A DNA stretch of 64,000 nucleotides, taken from contig NZ_JBHIKW010000003.1 of NCBI RefSeq assembly GCF_042138895.1, positions 310,001-374,000 of the forward strand. The letters run 5' to 3'. The notes under the pieces are model-generated. The model did not search any database. It had not been told where the DNA came from and saw only the letters and a program-made list of their open reading frames with translations. The DNA comes from Cedecea selenatireducens. GTDB taxonomy: Bacteria; Pseudomonadota; Gammaproteobacteria; Enterobacterales; Enterobacteriaceae. The position numbers and the translations under genes are program-made. This document shows positions 34,612-43,203 of this stretch, piece after piece; the first letter of the stretch is position 1; each line of letters starts with the position of its first letter.

Positions 34612-34935
34612 ATGTTTCGCGTTCAATTGCATGTGGATGTCTTCGATGAAATAACAGAATTGCCTCCCGTCGTTCAGGCAAAAATGCTGCGTCTGATTGA
34701 TAAAATTAAACAAAATGCGACATCGCTGCGTGAGCCTGATAGCAAACCCTTAGGCAATGGGCTGTTTGAAATAAGGACGATGGGAACCCATATCGCACGG
34801 GGGCTTTATGTCTACCAAAAAGGACGAGTTATTTATCTTTTACGGGTTTTTGTTAAGAAAACGGCAAAAACACCAACTGAGGAAATCAGGCTGGCTTTTC
34901 AACGACTAGAGGAGATGCTCAATGAAAAAGAGTAA
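34612..34935 (+). CDS. RelE/HigB-type toxin (Gp49-like)
   Basis: 107-aa small basic protein of the phage-derived Gp49-like/HigB group of RelE-superfamily mRNA interferases. Typical features are the compact beta-sheet segments GLFEIRTMGTHIARGLYVYQ and VIYLLRVFVKKTAKTP, followed by the helix EEIRLAFQRLEEML. The start at 34612 has GGGAGTG five bases upstream. Its last 14 bases overlap the antitoxin gene, and toxin precedes antitoxin as in HigBA systems. An inverted repeat 30 bp upstream is a likely autoregulatory site. Confidence 0.85.
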   Translation: MFRVQLHVDVFDEITELPPVVQAKMLRLIDKIKQNATSLREPDSKPLGNGLFEIRTMGTHIARGLYVYQKGRVIYLLRVFVKKTAKTPTEEIRLAFQRLEEMLNEKE

Positions 34936-35209
34936 AAGTATCGACTGGGAAAAAGCGCGCGCAGACCTGCTAACCAACCCCGAAGTACAGGCCGCTTATG
35001 AAGCCGAAGAGCGTAAGCTGCGGCTGCAGGCAATGCTTGCTGAATGGCGCAGCCATGAAGGACTAACACGCGCACAGGTTGCCGAGCGTATGGGCGTCAC
35101 GCCGCCAACGGTCTCTCGTATGGAAGCCAATATTATCAAAGCCAGTATTGAAACCGTTGTCCGTTACGCAAAAGCCTGCGGCGTCAAACATCCAAAGATT
35201 ATCCTCTAA
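34922..35209 (+). CDS. XRE-family antitoxin (HigA-like)
   Basis: 95-aa protein with a C-terminal XRE helix-turn-helix (LTRAQVAERMGVTPPTVSRMEANI, about residues 48-70, key residues Arg, Val, Ser) and a polar N-terminus, typical for the antitoxin of Gp49/HigB toxins. It overlaps the toxin by 14 bp. Its TAA stop overlaps the ATG of mdcR by one base (TAATG), so translation of the malonate regulator is probably coupled to this module. Confidence 0.85.
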   Translation: MKKSKSIDWEKARADLLTNPEVQAAYEAEERKLRLQAMLAEWRSHEGLTRAQVAERMGVTPPTVSRMEANIIKASIETVVRYAKACGVKHPKIIL

Positions 35210-36147
35210 TGAAAATCGACGCTGAAATCACCTTCCGTAAGCTTGAGATCTTTATGGAGTTTATGGAGAAAGGGAACATTGCGCGCACCGCCGAAGCGCT
35301 GGGTATTAGCGGGGTTAGCGTGCATCGCGCGCTGCATACGCTGGAAGAAGGTGTGCGCTGCCCGCTGTTTATTCATAAAGGGCGCAACCTGGTGCCGCTG
35401 GAATCTGCGCTCACCCTGCTGGAACACTGCAAAGAAGTGGTGGCGCTGATGGCGCGCGGCATCGATGAAACCCGTCAGGCCGCGGGCGTTGGGCAGGGCC
35501 GGCTGCGCATCGGCACCCTCTATTCCCTGACGCTCGAAACCGTTCCGAAACTGATCATGGGCATGAAACTGAGGCGACCAGAGCTGGAAATGGATCTCAC
35601 CATGGGCTCAAATCAGGTGCTGCTGAATATGCTGGAAGACGGCGTGCTGGACGCAATCCTGATTTCTATTTCCGAAGGCGAAGTCGATCGCTCAAGGCTG
35701 GAAGTCCTGCCGATGTTCCGGGACGATATTTTCCTCGCCGCACCGGCCAGCTTCCCGCTCGACACCAGCCATCCGGCAGATTTACGCGAGTTCCACGGTG
35801 AAAAATTTGTTTCGCTCGCGGAAGGCTTTGCTACCTACGCGGGCTTTCAGGAAGCCTTTAGCGTCGCCGGTTTCGAACCGGAAATCGTCACCCGCGTAAA
35901 CGACATTTTCTCGATGGTCAGCCTGGTACAGGCGGGCGTCGGGCTGACGTTGATGCCCGGCAGAATGAAGAAGGTGTATGAAAATTCGGTGCAGCTTTTA
36001 AGGCTTGCCGAGCAGTACCAGATGAAGCAGACCATCGCTATCGTCTTCGCCCGTAATCGCGAACTTGACCCGAACCTGCTGGCGCTGGCCGCCGAGGGGC
36101 GCATGTACGCCCGCTCGTTTATCGATACGCCTAACGCGCCGCCTTAG
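35209..36147 (+). CDS. mdcR: Malonate-use LysR-type regulator MdcR
   Basis: 312-aa LysR protein with N-terminal HTH (IARTAEALGISGVSVHRALHTLEE) and a C-terminal sensor domain; it resembles MdcR of Klebsiella, which activates the mdc operon with malonate. The start overlaps the stop of the upstream antitoxin gene. Its 3' end overlaps the convergent mdcH by 17 bp. Its own promoter might lie within the antitoxin gene, or it may depend on the toxin-antitoxin promoter. Confidence 0.9.
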   Translation: MKIDAEITFRKLEIFMEFMEKGNIARTAEALGISGVSVHRALHTLEEGVRCPLFIHKGRNLVPLESALTLLEHCKEVVALMARGIDETRQAAGVGQGRLRIGTLYSLTLETVPKLIMGMKLRRPELEMDLTMGSNQVLLNMLEDGVLDAILISISEGEVDRSRLEVLPMFRDDIFLAAPASFPLDTSHPADLREFHGEKFVSLAEGFATYAGFQEAFSVAGFEPEIVTRVNDIFSMVSLVQAGVGLTLMPGRMKKVYENSVQLLRLAEQYQMKQTIAIVFARNRELDPNLLALAAEGRMYARSFIDTPNAPP

Positions 36148-37039
36148 TTTTTTCCGCAAGATGAACGATGGCCGCCACTTTATTTTGTTCCCGGCAGACG
36201 GCGATCCCTTCCCGAAACGCCTGCCGTGTCAGCCCCGAAAGTACGCTGCCCGGCGGCATTTCAACAGCCAGACGCACGTCGCGCTCGTTGGCGGCAACCA
36301 TCGCCTCTCGCCAGCGCACGGTCCGCGCCATGTTAAGCGCCAGATCTTCGGCAATTTGTTCCGGCTGCCATTGGACGCGGCCCGTGCTGCCGCTGAGATA
36401 AGCGCAGGACGGGCGGCTCAACGCCACATCGGCAAACGCCTGCTTAAGCTTCTGTGCGGGTTCATTTAGCAGCGCACAATGGGACGGCACGCTAACCGCC
36501 AATTGGCGAGCTTTTTGCGCCCCCTGCTCCAACGCCCGGTGCGCCACCTTCTCCATAGCCAGCTCGCTCCCGGCAATGACGATTTGCTGCTCGGCATTGA
36601 TATTCGCGATATAGGTTTCGCTGCCCGCCACCAGGGCTTCAACCTGCTCAAGACGCAGCCCGACGATGGCCGTTAAGCCGTAACCTTCTGGATAAGCCTG
36701 TTCCATCAGGTCGCCACGAAGCGCCACCAGCCGCAGGGCATCGGAAAAACGGATGACGCCGGCCATCACCGCGGCCGGAAACGCCCCGATAGACAGGCCG
36801 CTGACTATGTCCGGCTTCACGCCATTACGCTCAAGCTCCTGCGCCCAGGCCACGCCTGCGATTAGCAGGCAAAGCTGCACCGCGCGGGTATGCTTCAGCG
36901 CGGCAGCGCTATCCAGCTGGTTTGCTTCATCGCCTAAAACCGCCCTTACCTGCGCCATGATGGCGTCACGCTCGGGTAAATTTTGCAGCATGTCCGCCCG
37001 CTGCGTTCCCTGTCCGGGAAAGGTAAAAAGTATCTTCAT
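36131..37039 (-). CDS. mdcH: Malonyl-CoA:ACP transacylase MdcH
   Basis: 302-aa acyltransferase of the FabD family that loads malonyl onto the MdcC carrier to start the decarboxylase cycle. Signatures are FTFPGQGTQRADML at the N-terminus and the nucleophile elbow VSGLSIGAFPAA; a catalytic His lies in VPSHCALLNEPA. It is the last gene of mdcABCDEFGH, overlapping mdcG by 4 bp, and its 3' end overlaps that of mdcR. Confidence 0.93.
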   Translation of the reverse strand: MKILFTFPGQGTQRADMLQNLPERDAIMAQVRAVLGDEANQLDSAAALKHTRAVQLCLLIAGVAWAQELERNGVKPDIVSGLSIGAFPAAVMAGVIRFSDALRLVALRGDLMEQAYPEGYGLTAIVGLRLEQVEALVAGSETYIANINAEQQIVIAGSELAMEKVAHRALEQGAQKARQLAVSVPSHCALLNEPAQKLKQAFADVALSRPSCAYLSGSTGRVQWQPEQIAEDLALNMARTVRWREAMVAANERDVRLAVEMPPGSVLSGLTRQAFREGIAVCREQNKVAAIVHLAEKTKAAR

Positions 37040-37656
37040 CCGTTATCCTCCGGCTGCCAGGGATTAACCACGAGCTGCGGCCCCTGATTGGTTTTCAGCA
37101 GCACGCGCTTTTCCCTTAGCCATTCCGCCAGCGCAAACGCCCCATAGGGCGTTTCGATTTGCGTATCGGCCCGGCAAAGCAGTTTGTCGGTCAGGCTCTG
37201 CCACTCTGCCAGCGCCTCTTTTGCTATCGGCTGTGGGCAGCGGACCAGCAAATCAAGGTCGCTCGCGGCGTGCATCACCGGCACTTCGGTTGCCAGCGTA
37301 TAGCCTACGCTCCCGGTAATGCCCCAGCGCCATGCCCACGGGCGGCTTGCCAGTTGAATAGCCCCCTGCACCGGCGGCATGGAAACAAACGGGGAATTGA
37401 GCAGCAGGTCACGGCTGGATAACGCCTCCGGGCTGACGACGCGCTTCACGCTCGCCGGATTCACCCAACCCGCAGCTCGCTGGTCGCGCCGCATTCCTCG
37501 CACGCCTACCGGAACACGTCCGTCACGCTCGACATCACGCCGCACCACCACCGGCAGCGCAGGGCGCCACTGGCTGGTGACCCACTCCTCGTTAGCACCT
37601 TCCAGCGCTTCGCGGTCGGTGAGCCAAAGGAGATCGTGGGGGCGTAATGTCGGCAT
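37036..37656 (-). CDS. mdcG: Phosphoribosyl-dephospho-CoA transferase MdcG (holo-ACP synthase)
   Basis: 206-aa nucleotidyltransferase that attaches the prosthetic group made by MdcB to the carrier MdcC. The nucleotidyltransferase motif appears as ASDLDLLVRCPQP, giving the two catalytic aspartates; GVRGMRRDQRAAGWV is also typical. It is 3 bp after mdcF and overlaps mdcH by 4 bp. Confidence 0.92.
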   Translation of the reverse strand: MPTLRPHDLLWLTDREALEGANEEWVTSQWRPALPVVVRRDVERDGRVPVGVRGMRRDQRAAGWVNPASVKRVVSPEALSSRDLLLNSPFVSMPPVQGAIQLASRPWAWRWGITGSVGYTLATEVPVMHAASDLDLLVRCPQPIAKEALAEWQSLTDKLLCRADTQIETPYGAFALAEWLREKRVLLKTNQGPQLVVNPWQPEDNG

Positions 37657-37659
37657 TAT

Positions 37660-38619
37660 TTAAAGTCCTGAAGTCAGCGTAATAAACAGCGGTAGCGACA
37701 GGATAGAGAGTACCGAGCTTAGCAACAACACGGCTTCTGCATCCGGCGACTGCACGCCAAAGCGGTTGCCAAAGACCACGCCAAAGAAGCCGGCGGCCAG
37801 GGCAATCATCAGGATGGAAGTAATCGCTACCGGGCCGGTCAGGCCAAGCGCCAGCACGATGCCCCAGGCGATGAACGGCTGAATCAGCAACTTGGTAACG
37901 GTCGCGGCGATCACCATGGTATTGATCTGCAGCCTGCGGGCCGACAGGATCACCCCGGTCAGGAACAGCGCAGCGGCGGTAGCGGCCAGGCCCAGCGGTT
38001 TAATCGAGGCCAGCAGCAGGTCAGGCATACGGATACCGATAGCCGACAGCACAACCCCAAGCAATGGCCCCCAGACGATAGGTTTTTTCACCGAACGCCA
38101 CATCAGCACCGGCAGCATCGCCAGCGTTGAGCCGCTGTTTTCACCGGCCGCACGGGCTTTTTCACGCTCAAGAATCAGCAGGCAGAACGGCGTCATCAGG
38201 ACGGAACCGCAGGCAATCGACACCGCCACGGAAAGCGAAGTCGAAGAGCCTTCACCGAGCACGCTGCCTAAAATTGGCAGGCCGAGCGCGGCATAGTTAG
38301 GCAGCGCCACGGTAAGGGTCAGCACGGCAGCATCCTGCGGCGACTTTTTAAATACGCTGGTCGCCAGGAAGTAAATCGCCGCATAGGTAATCCACATCGC
38401 AAGCACCAGCACCACAATCAGCGGTGACTGCTGAACAATGCCAAGCCACGGCGTTTGAACGGTCGCGCTAAACAGCGCGGCGGGTAGAGCAAAGTCCATG
38501 ACAAAAATGTTTAACAGCGAGACATTTTTGTTATCGACCATTTTCGCTTTGCCGGCGAAAAATCCCAGCAGCATGATGACAAAAATAGGGGCCAGAGCAT
38601 GAACGATCACGTAAGTCAT
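37660..38619 (-). CDS. mdcF: Malonate transporter of the auxin-efflux-carrier family (MdcF)
   Basis: 319-aa inner-membrane carrier with about ten helices, AEC family. The position within mdc, upstream of mdcG, is that of Klebsiella mdcF, proposed to import malonate. The start at 38619 (MTYVIVHALAPIFVIMLLGF) follows AAGGTGAAGTT; an upstream start adds six residues. Its conserved mid-membrane block is LPNYAALGLPILGSVLG. A 126-bp gap with a strong inverted repeat separates it from mdcE. Confidence 0.88.
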   Translation of the reverse strand: MTYVIVHALAPIFVIMLLGFFAGKAKMVDNKNVSLLNIFVMDFALPAALFSATVQTPWLGIVQQSPLIVVLVLAMWITYAAIYFLATSVFKKSPQDAAVLTLTVALPNYAALGLPILGSVLGEGSSTSLSVAVSIACGSVLMTPFCLLILEREKARAAGENSGSTLAMLPVLMWRSVKKPIVWGPLLGVVLSAIGIRMPDLLLASIKPLGLAATAAALFLTGVILSARRLQINTMVIAATVTKLLIQPFIAWGIVLALGLTGPVAITSILMIALAAGFFGVVFGNRFGVQSPDAEAVLLLSSVLSILSLPLFITLTSGL

Positions 38620-38691
38620 AACTTCACCTTGAGTCAATAAAGAGAGTTAGCACGGTCGCGATATTTATTATTTTCGGACGTTTTTTTTACT

Positions 38692-38713
38692 CAGGCACGG
38701 CGTACCGTGCCTG
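38692..38713. repeat. Inverted repeat between mdcE and mdcF
   Basis: CAGGCACGG-CGTA-CCGTGCCTG forms a strong 9-bp stem with a 4-base loop in the mdcE-mdcF gap. On the coding strand it is followed by an A-run rather than a T-run, so it is not a standard terminator; it may stabilise the upstream mRNA or mark processing. Confidence 0.55.
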
Positions 38714-38745
38714 GTTATAGAGTCCGGCAGGTTTGTCTTTTTTTA

Positions 38746-39546
38746 TTACCAGCTGGCGCGCATACGTTCGCGAACCAGCGCCGAACTGTGGCGATTTTTC
38801 GCCAGCAGACGGCATTTCAGCGAAGTCTCGCTACGTGCTTCTTTCACCGCCGTACTCAGAGCAGCCTTCACTTTTGCCACATCGTCGCTCTGCGGAGCAT
38901 CCGGGTGGCTGATATCCAGCAGCGCCGAAAGCAGGCCGAGAGTTTCATAGTTGCTGATGTCGTAGGCCATCGGTGGAATGGTGGCGGCCAGCTTCTCCAG
39001 CGCCTCCACGGTGCGTAAGGTGATGCGCGCGGCGGACTCTTTCCCCATCGCGTGGATCATCACGCCCTTGTCGTTAAAGGCGATCAATCGGTTAGCCTGG
39101 TAACCATGGGCGAGAAACGCCCCGGACATCGCTTTGCCGACAATCAGGCCCACAACAGGATGCCCGGCCAGGCGAGCATTGGCATAAGCGCCTGCGGCAC
39201 CGGCCAGCGCCTGATGAATACCGAATGCCTCTTCGCGGCGGCCATAGGCCTGGCTTGGGACATCAATCACCGCAACGATGGCGCGCTTTTCAGCCTTGTT
39301 TGCATCTTCAGCGATGGTTTCGCTGACCACTTTTGCCAGCGTCCAGCCTTCTAACAGCCCCACTTCGCCGCCAGCAGCACGGGGATAATGGTTATTGGCA
39401 TCGGGCACCACGGCGATAAAGCGGGCAGGTTTCCCGTCAACGTTGCCGTCGGCGACCTGTACGGAGGCGCACAGCCCCGCCATACGAGGTGCATCCGGAA
39501 CTAAAGTATCCAGCCAAACGGCGGCGCGATTCAGTTTCTGGCTCAT
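38746..39546 (-). CDS. mdcE: Malonate decarboxylase gamma subunit MdcE
   Basis: 266-aa carboxyltransferase-like subunit that together with MdcD decarboxylates malonyl-S-ACP to acetyl-S-ACP. The crotonase-type core shows VIDVPSQAYGRREEAFGIHQALAGAAGAYANARLAGHP in part and MSGAFLAHG. Its ATG overlaps the mdcD stop (TAATG), so the two subunits are made in step. No biotin carrier is encoded, in line with the biotin-independent cytosolic enzyme. Confidence 0.93.
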   Translation of the reverse strand: MSQKLNRAAVWLDTLVPDAPRMAGLCASVQVADGNVDGKPARFIAVVPDANNHYPRAAGGEVGLLEGWTLAKVVSETIAEDANKAEKRAIVAVIDVPSQAYGRREEAFGIHQALAGAAGAYANARLAGHPVVGLIVGKAMSGAFLAHGYQANRLIAFNDKGVMIHAMGKESAARITLRTVEALEKLAATIPPMAYDISNYETLGLLSALLDISHPDAPQSDDVAKVKAALSTAVKEARSETSLKCRLLAKNRHSSALVRERMRASW

Positions 39547-40376
39547 TAACGTTTCTCCCCAAAAAGCTGTTTGATCTGTTCGGCATCAGCCTGCTGGCTG
39601 GTGTCGAAATGGGTCAGGCGATCCAGATACCACGCGTAGTTATCGGTGCGATGCTGCGCCGGAACGCCTTTGGCGATGGCTTCATTGACCGCCTGCTTCA
39701 CGGCATGGACGCCGTCGCCAACCAGCGCGTCCACCAGCCCGCTCTGATAGCGAACTTCACCGCCGGTCATGCCCCAGATAAACGGCCGGTCGCGGGAGTC
39801 ATATTCCTCAATGCCCGCTTCCTGCTCGATAACCTGCGGGCCGTTGAGGCCAAGACGTGCCTCGCGAGTCACAATCAAATAGCTGCAAAGCGCGGCGGCG
39901 ATCGACATTCCGCCGAAGCAGCCCACGGTGCCGGCCACAACGCCAATCACCGGGGTGTAGCGACGTAAATCGACAATCGCTGCGTGAATATCGGCAATCG
40001 CCGCCAGGCCGAGGTTGGCCTCCTGCAGGCGCACGCCGCCGGTTTCCAGGCAAAGCACAGCCTGAGTAGGAATGCCGTGGCGGTTGTCTTCCGCCGCCAG
40101 TTCAAGCGCGGCCGCCATTTTTGCGCCGGACACTTCGCCCATGCTGCCGCCCTGGAATGCGCCTTCGATGGCAATCACCACCGCCGGGCCACCGTTAATC
40201 GTGCCTTTGGCAACGACCATGCCGTCATCAGATTGCGGCACAATGCCCTGCGGCCCCAGCCACGGCGAGACAATGCCGTCGAACGGGTCGAGCAATTCAC
40301 GATAGCTGCCTTCATCCAGCAGCAGACGTGCGCGCTCGCGGGCTCTTAATTCAATAAAGCTGCTGTCGTCACGCAT
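39546..40376 (-). CDS. mdcD: Malonate decarboxylase beta subunit MdcD
   Basis: 276-aa carboxyltransferase-like subunit. Characteristic blocks are FIELRARERARLLLDEGSY, PAVVIAIEGAFQGGSMGE, LCLETGGVRLQEAN and GTVGCFGGMSIAAALC. It forms the catalytic decarboxylase with MdcE. The start at 40376 (MRDDSSFIEL) is preferred because it overlaps mdcC by 8 bp; a longer start would read through more of mdcC. Confidence 0.93.
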   Translation of the reverse strand: MRDDSSFIELRARERARLLLDEGSYRELLDPFDGIVSPWLGPQGIVPQSDDGMVVAKGTINGGPAVVIAIEGAFQGGSMGEVSGAKMAAALELAAEDNRHGIPTQAVLCLETGGVRLQEANLGLAAIADIHAAIVDLRRYTPVIGVVAGTVGCFGGMSIAAALCSYLIVTREARLGLNGPQVIEQEAGIEEYDSRDRPFIWGMTGGEVRYQSGLVDALVGDGVHAVKQAVNEAIAKGVPAQHRTDNYAWYLDRLTHFDTSQQADAEQIKQLFGEKR

Positions 40377-40668
40377 GAGCCACCTCCTCAAAGACCTGTT
40401 CAATACGGATACGCGCCACGCCCGGCGTCGCGCCAAAATCATGAATTTTCAACTCTCCGGCAGGCAGGCTGCTTAGCGCGGCCAGGCGCTCGAAAAGTGC
40501 TTTCCAGCGTTTTTCGCTGTTATCGACGGAGGTGGTGATGTCGATGGTCAGAGTCTGCCCCTGTGCGGCAGAAAACAGGACTTCCATATCGCCGGAGCCC
40601 ACCACGCCAGCCAGGGCTTTGCCTGTGGCCGTGCGGGTTGCCGGAAATGACAACGTAATGTGTTCCAT
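40369..40668 (-). CDS. mdcC: Malonate decarboxylase acyl-carrier subunit MdcC
   Basis: 99-aa acyl carrier of the malonate decarboxylase, not related to fatty-acid ACP. The prosthetic group attaches at Ser25 in VVGSGDMEVLF, matching the known site in Klebsiella MdcC. The start at 40668 (MEHITLSFPATRTATGK) is 10 bp after the mdcB stop; it overlaps mdcD by 8 bp. Confidence 0.93.
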   Translation of the reverse strand: MEHITLSFPATRTATGKALAGVVGSGDMEVLFSAAQGQTLTIDITTSVDNSEKRWKALFERLAALSSLPAGELKIHDFGATPGVARIRIEQVFEEVAHA

Positions 40669-40678
40669 AACGCCCTCG

Positions 40679-41548
40679 TTAAATAAGTGAGTGAAGCGGG
40701 GTGGCATCGTTGGCGATGCGGTCCAGCAGCAGCGTGGCGGCGAGCAAATCAGCCGCCCCGCCCGGTGAGGCATTTAGCGCCAGCATGTTGCGGTCGAGCA
40801 CGTCCAGCGCGTCGCGGCCTTCCTGGCGCGAAATACCGCCGTTGATCAGCACGCTGCGGGCACCGTTCTGCATCGTTTCCAGGCCGGTTAACCCGGCGCG
40901 AGAGAGCACGCAGGTATCTGACAGCGAAGTCATAATCGCCATCAGAGCGTCAATGCGAGCCTCGCCCTCGGTTGCTCCGGACTGGCGGCTGCGGCGCAGC
41001 TGAGGCAGCGCGAGACGCATAACGTGAGGAAAGCCCTGCTGAGCTTCTTCTCGTGCGCCCGGTACGCGATAGCGTCTTGTGGCTCTCAACCCTTTGCTAA
41101 AGCTCTTTGGGGCTGCCTCATCAGGAAGCCCAGCCAGCCGTGCTGCCGTAGCGGTAATCTCCGCGCTGCTGCCTGCCATACCGTGCATAGCGGCGGCGGA
41201 AACCAGCAGGCCAAGCGCCCAGATTGCGCCCCGGTGGGTGTTCACCCCGCAGGTCGCCGCCATCATCTGCTGCTCCCCTTCGCGCCCCAGGCGCCCGACC
41301 AGTTGGCGCAGCGCGATGTCTGCCGGACGTTCCCAGCTTTGTAATGCCAGAGCATGAAATGTCGGGGTCAGGCTGTGGGCCGATCGCTCCATCAGCGCCA
41401 GGCTGAGATCGTGATGGGCGCCATTCCCCCGGCTGTCCACCAGACCGGGTTTTGGGCTCAGACGGGCTTCTTCAATCAGGCTTTGGGTTGCCGCCCTTGC
41501 CAGCCAGCCCGCCCCTGCCTCAACGCCTTTCTGTGGATGTAATTTCAT
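40679..41548 (-). CDS. mdcB: Triphosphoribosyl-dephospho-CoA synthase MdcB
   Basis: 289-aa CitG/MdcB enzyme that makes the prosthetic-group precursor from ATP and dephospho-CoA. Family motifs are EARLSPKPGLVDSRGNGAHHD and a later GVNTHRGAIWALG. The start at 41548 (MKLHPQKGVEAG) overlaps the mdcA stop in a TAATG arrangement; an upstream in-frame start lies inside mdcA and is not needed. Confidence 0.92.
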   Translation of the reverse strand: MKLHPQKGVEAGAGWLARAATQSLIEEARLSPKPGLVDSRGNGAHHDLSLALMERSAHSLTPTFHALALQSWERPADIALRQLVGRLGREGEQQMMAATCGVNTHRGAIWALGLLVSAAAMHGMAGSSAEITATAARLAGLPDEAAPKSFSKGLRATRRYRVPGAREEAQQGFPHVMRLALPQLRRSRQSGATEGEARIDALMAIMTSLSDTCVLSRAGLTGLETMQNGARSVLINGGISRQEGRDALDVLDRNMLALNASPGGAADLLAATLLLDRIANDATPLHSLI

Positions 41549-43203
41549 TACCAGCTCCGGAATTTCGCCGGCGGGTTGTAGAGACCGCCGGACCATTCGA
41601 CCAGATCGGCCACGCTGCTTGCCGCCAGCAGGGAACGAGTCGCATCGCTGCGGCGGATCCCCATGTCTTCCGGGTAAGCCACTTTGCCGCTCTGGCGAAG
41701 CGCCGCGACGCGCTTAGCGTCAACGCCCAGGCCGATGTCGGTGATACCGGCCACCGCTGCCACCATCGCACGTCGCTCTTCCAGGCTCTCCGCGCGGTAG
41801 AGATATGCAATCCCTTCCTCGGTCAGCACGTGGGTTACGTCGTCGCCGTAAATCATCACCGGTGCCAGCGGCATACCGGAGGTTTTAGCCACTTCAACAG
41901 CATCCAGGGTTTCTACGAAGGTTGGCTTCACGCCCGCCTGGAAGGTTTCGACCATCTGCACCACCAGCTTTTTGCCGCGCTGCATCGGGTCAGGTTCAGT
42001 TATCATGTTCAGCCAGGCCGGTGTGGCATGGCGACGACCGTGCGGGTCATGGCCCATGTTTGGCGCGCCGCCGAAGCCCGACAGGCGGCCACGCGTCACG
42101 GTAGAAGAGTTCGCCAGGCCATCAACCTGCAGGGTCGAACCGATAAACATATCCACCGCGTATTGCCCTGCCAGCTGGCACATAGCGCGGTTGGAACGCA
42201 TGGAGCCGTCGGCACCGGTAAAGAAGATATCCGGGCGAGCGCGGATGTATTCTTCCATCCCCAGCTCACCGCCGAAGCAGTGCACGCTCTCAACCCAGCC
42301 GCTTTCAATCGCCGGGATCAGCGTCGGGTGTGGGTTCAGGGTCCAGTGCTTGCAGATTTTGCCTTTCAGGCCAAGCCGTTCGCCGTAGGTGGGCAGCAGC
42401 AGCTCGATGGCGGCGGTGTTGAAGCCGATCCCGTGGTTCAGCGACTGCACCTGATGCTCGGCGTAAATGCCTTTGATAGCCATCATTGCCATCAGGATAT
42501 GTTCCTGCTTGATCAGGCGCGGGTCGCGGGTAAACAGCGGTTCGATAAAGAACGGCTTATCGGCAACCACCACGTAGTCAATCCACGAGCCGGGAATGTC
42601 CACGCGCGGCAGGTCACAGTCGTCGTCCACCAGTTCATTAACCTGGGCGATAACAATGCCGTCGTGGAAGGCGGCAGCCTCAACCAGCGCTGGGGTATCT
42701 TCGGTGCTCGGCCCGGTGTACAGGTTGCCTTTACGGTCAGCTTTATACCCGGCGATAAGCGCGACGTTAGGCGCAAGATCGACGTATAAGCGCGCATAAA
42801 GCTCGATGTAGGTGTGAATAGAGCCAATTTCCAACTGCCCGTCTTCCAACAGTTGAGAAATACGCAGGCTTTGGGTACCGGAGAAAGAGAAGTCGAGCTT
42901 ACGGGCAATGCCTTTTTCAAAGATATCAAGGTGTTCACTGCGGCCGACGCTCGGCATGATCATATGCAGATCGTGTACTTTTTGCGGGCTGACTTCCGCC
43001 AGCATGCGGGAGAGAAAATCTGCCTGTTTCTGGTTGTTACCTTCCAGCACCACCCGGTCACCCGGCGCAATCAGCTTTTCCATCACTGCGACGAGGTCCC
43101 CGGTCGGGATCACCTTGCCCTGTACGTTGCTGGACGCCATTCGCCGCTGCTTCTCGGTGCGGCGTGTGTTCCAGACGCGGGCAGGCGTTTGGCTAGCACT
43201 CAT
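41548..43203 (-). CDS. mdcA: Malonate decarboxylase alpha subunit MdcA
   Basis: 551-aa subunit that transfers the carrier from acetyl to malonate (acetyl-S-ACP:malonate ACP transferase), first gene of the operon. Strong family blocks are VWNTRRTEKQRR, GDRVVLEGNNQKQADFLSR, DLHMIMPSVGRSEHLD, VQSLNHGIGFNTAAIELLLP and SGFGGAPNMGHDPHGRRH; the C-terminus LVEWSGGLYNPPAKFRSW is nearly invariant. Ribosome site GGAGGTTAATA precedes ATG. A 386-bp gap upstream holds its promoter. Confidence 0.95.
   Translation of the reverse strand: MSASQTPARVWNTRRTEKQRRMASSNVQGKVIPTGDLVAVMEKLIAPGDRVVLEGNNQKQADFLSRMLAEVSPQKVHDLHMIMPSVGRSEHLDIFEKGIARKLDFSFSGTQSLRISQLLEDGQLEIGSIHTYIELYARLYVDLAPNVALIAGYKADRKGNLYTGPSTEDTPALVEAAAFHDGIVIAQVNELVDDDCDLPRVDIPGSWIDYVVVADKPFFIEPLFTRDPRLIKQEHILMAMMAIKGIYAEHQVQSLNHGIGFNTAAIELLLPTYGERLGLKGKICKHWTLNPHPTLIPAIESGWVESVHCFGGELGMEEYIRARPDIFFTGADGSMRSNRAMCQLAGQYAVDMFIGSTLQVDGLANSSTVTRGRLSGFGGAPNMGHDPHGRRHATPAWLNMITEPDPMQRGKKLVVQMVETFQAGVKPTFVETLDAVEVAKTSGMPLAPVMIYGDDVTHVLTEEGIAYLYRAESLEERRAMVAAVAGITDIGLGVDAKRVAALRQSGKVAYPEDMGIRRSDATRSLLAASSVADLVEWSGGLYNPPAKFRSW

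Noticed and set aside
41452..42789. 445-codon reading frame antisense to mdcA
   Set aside because: mdcA is certain; the frame has no family resemblance and spans the mdcA-mdcB junction.
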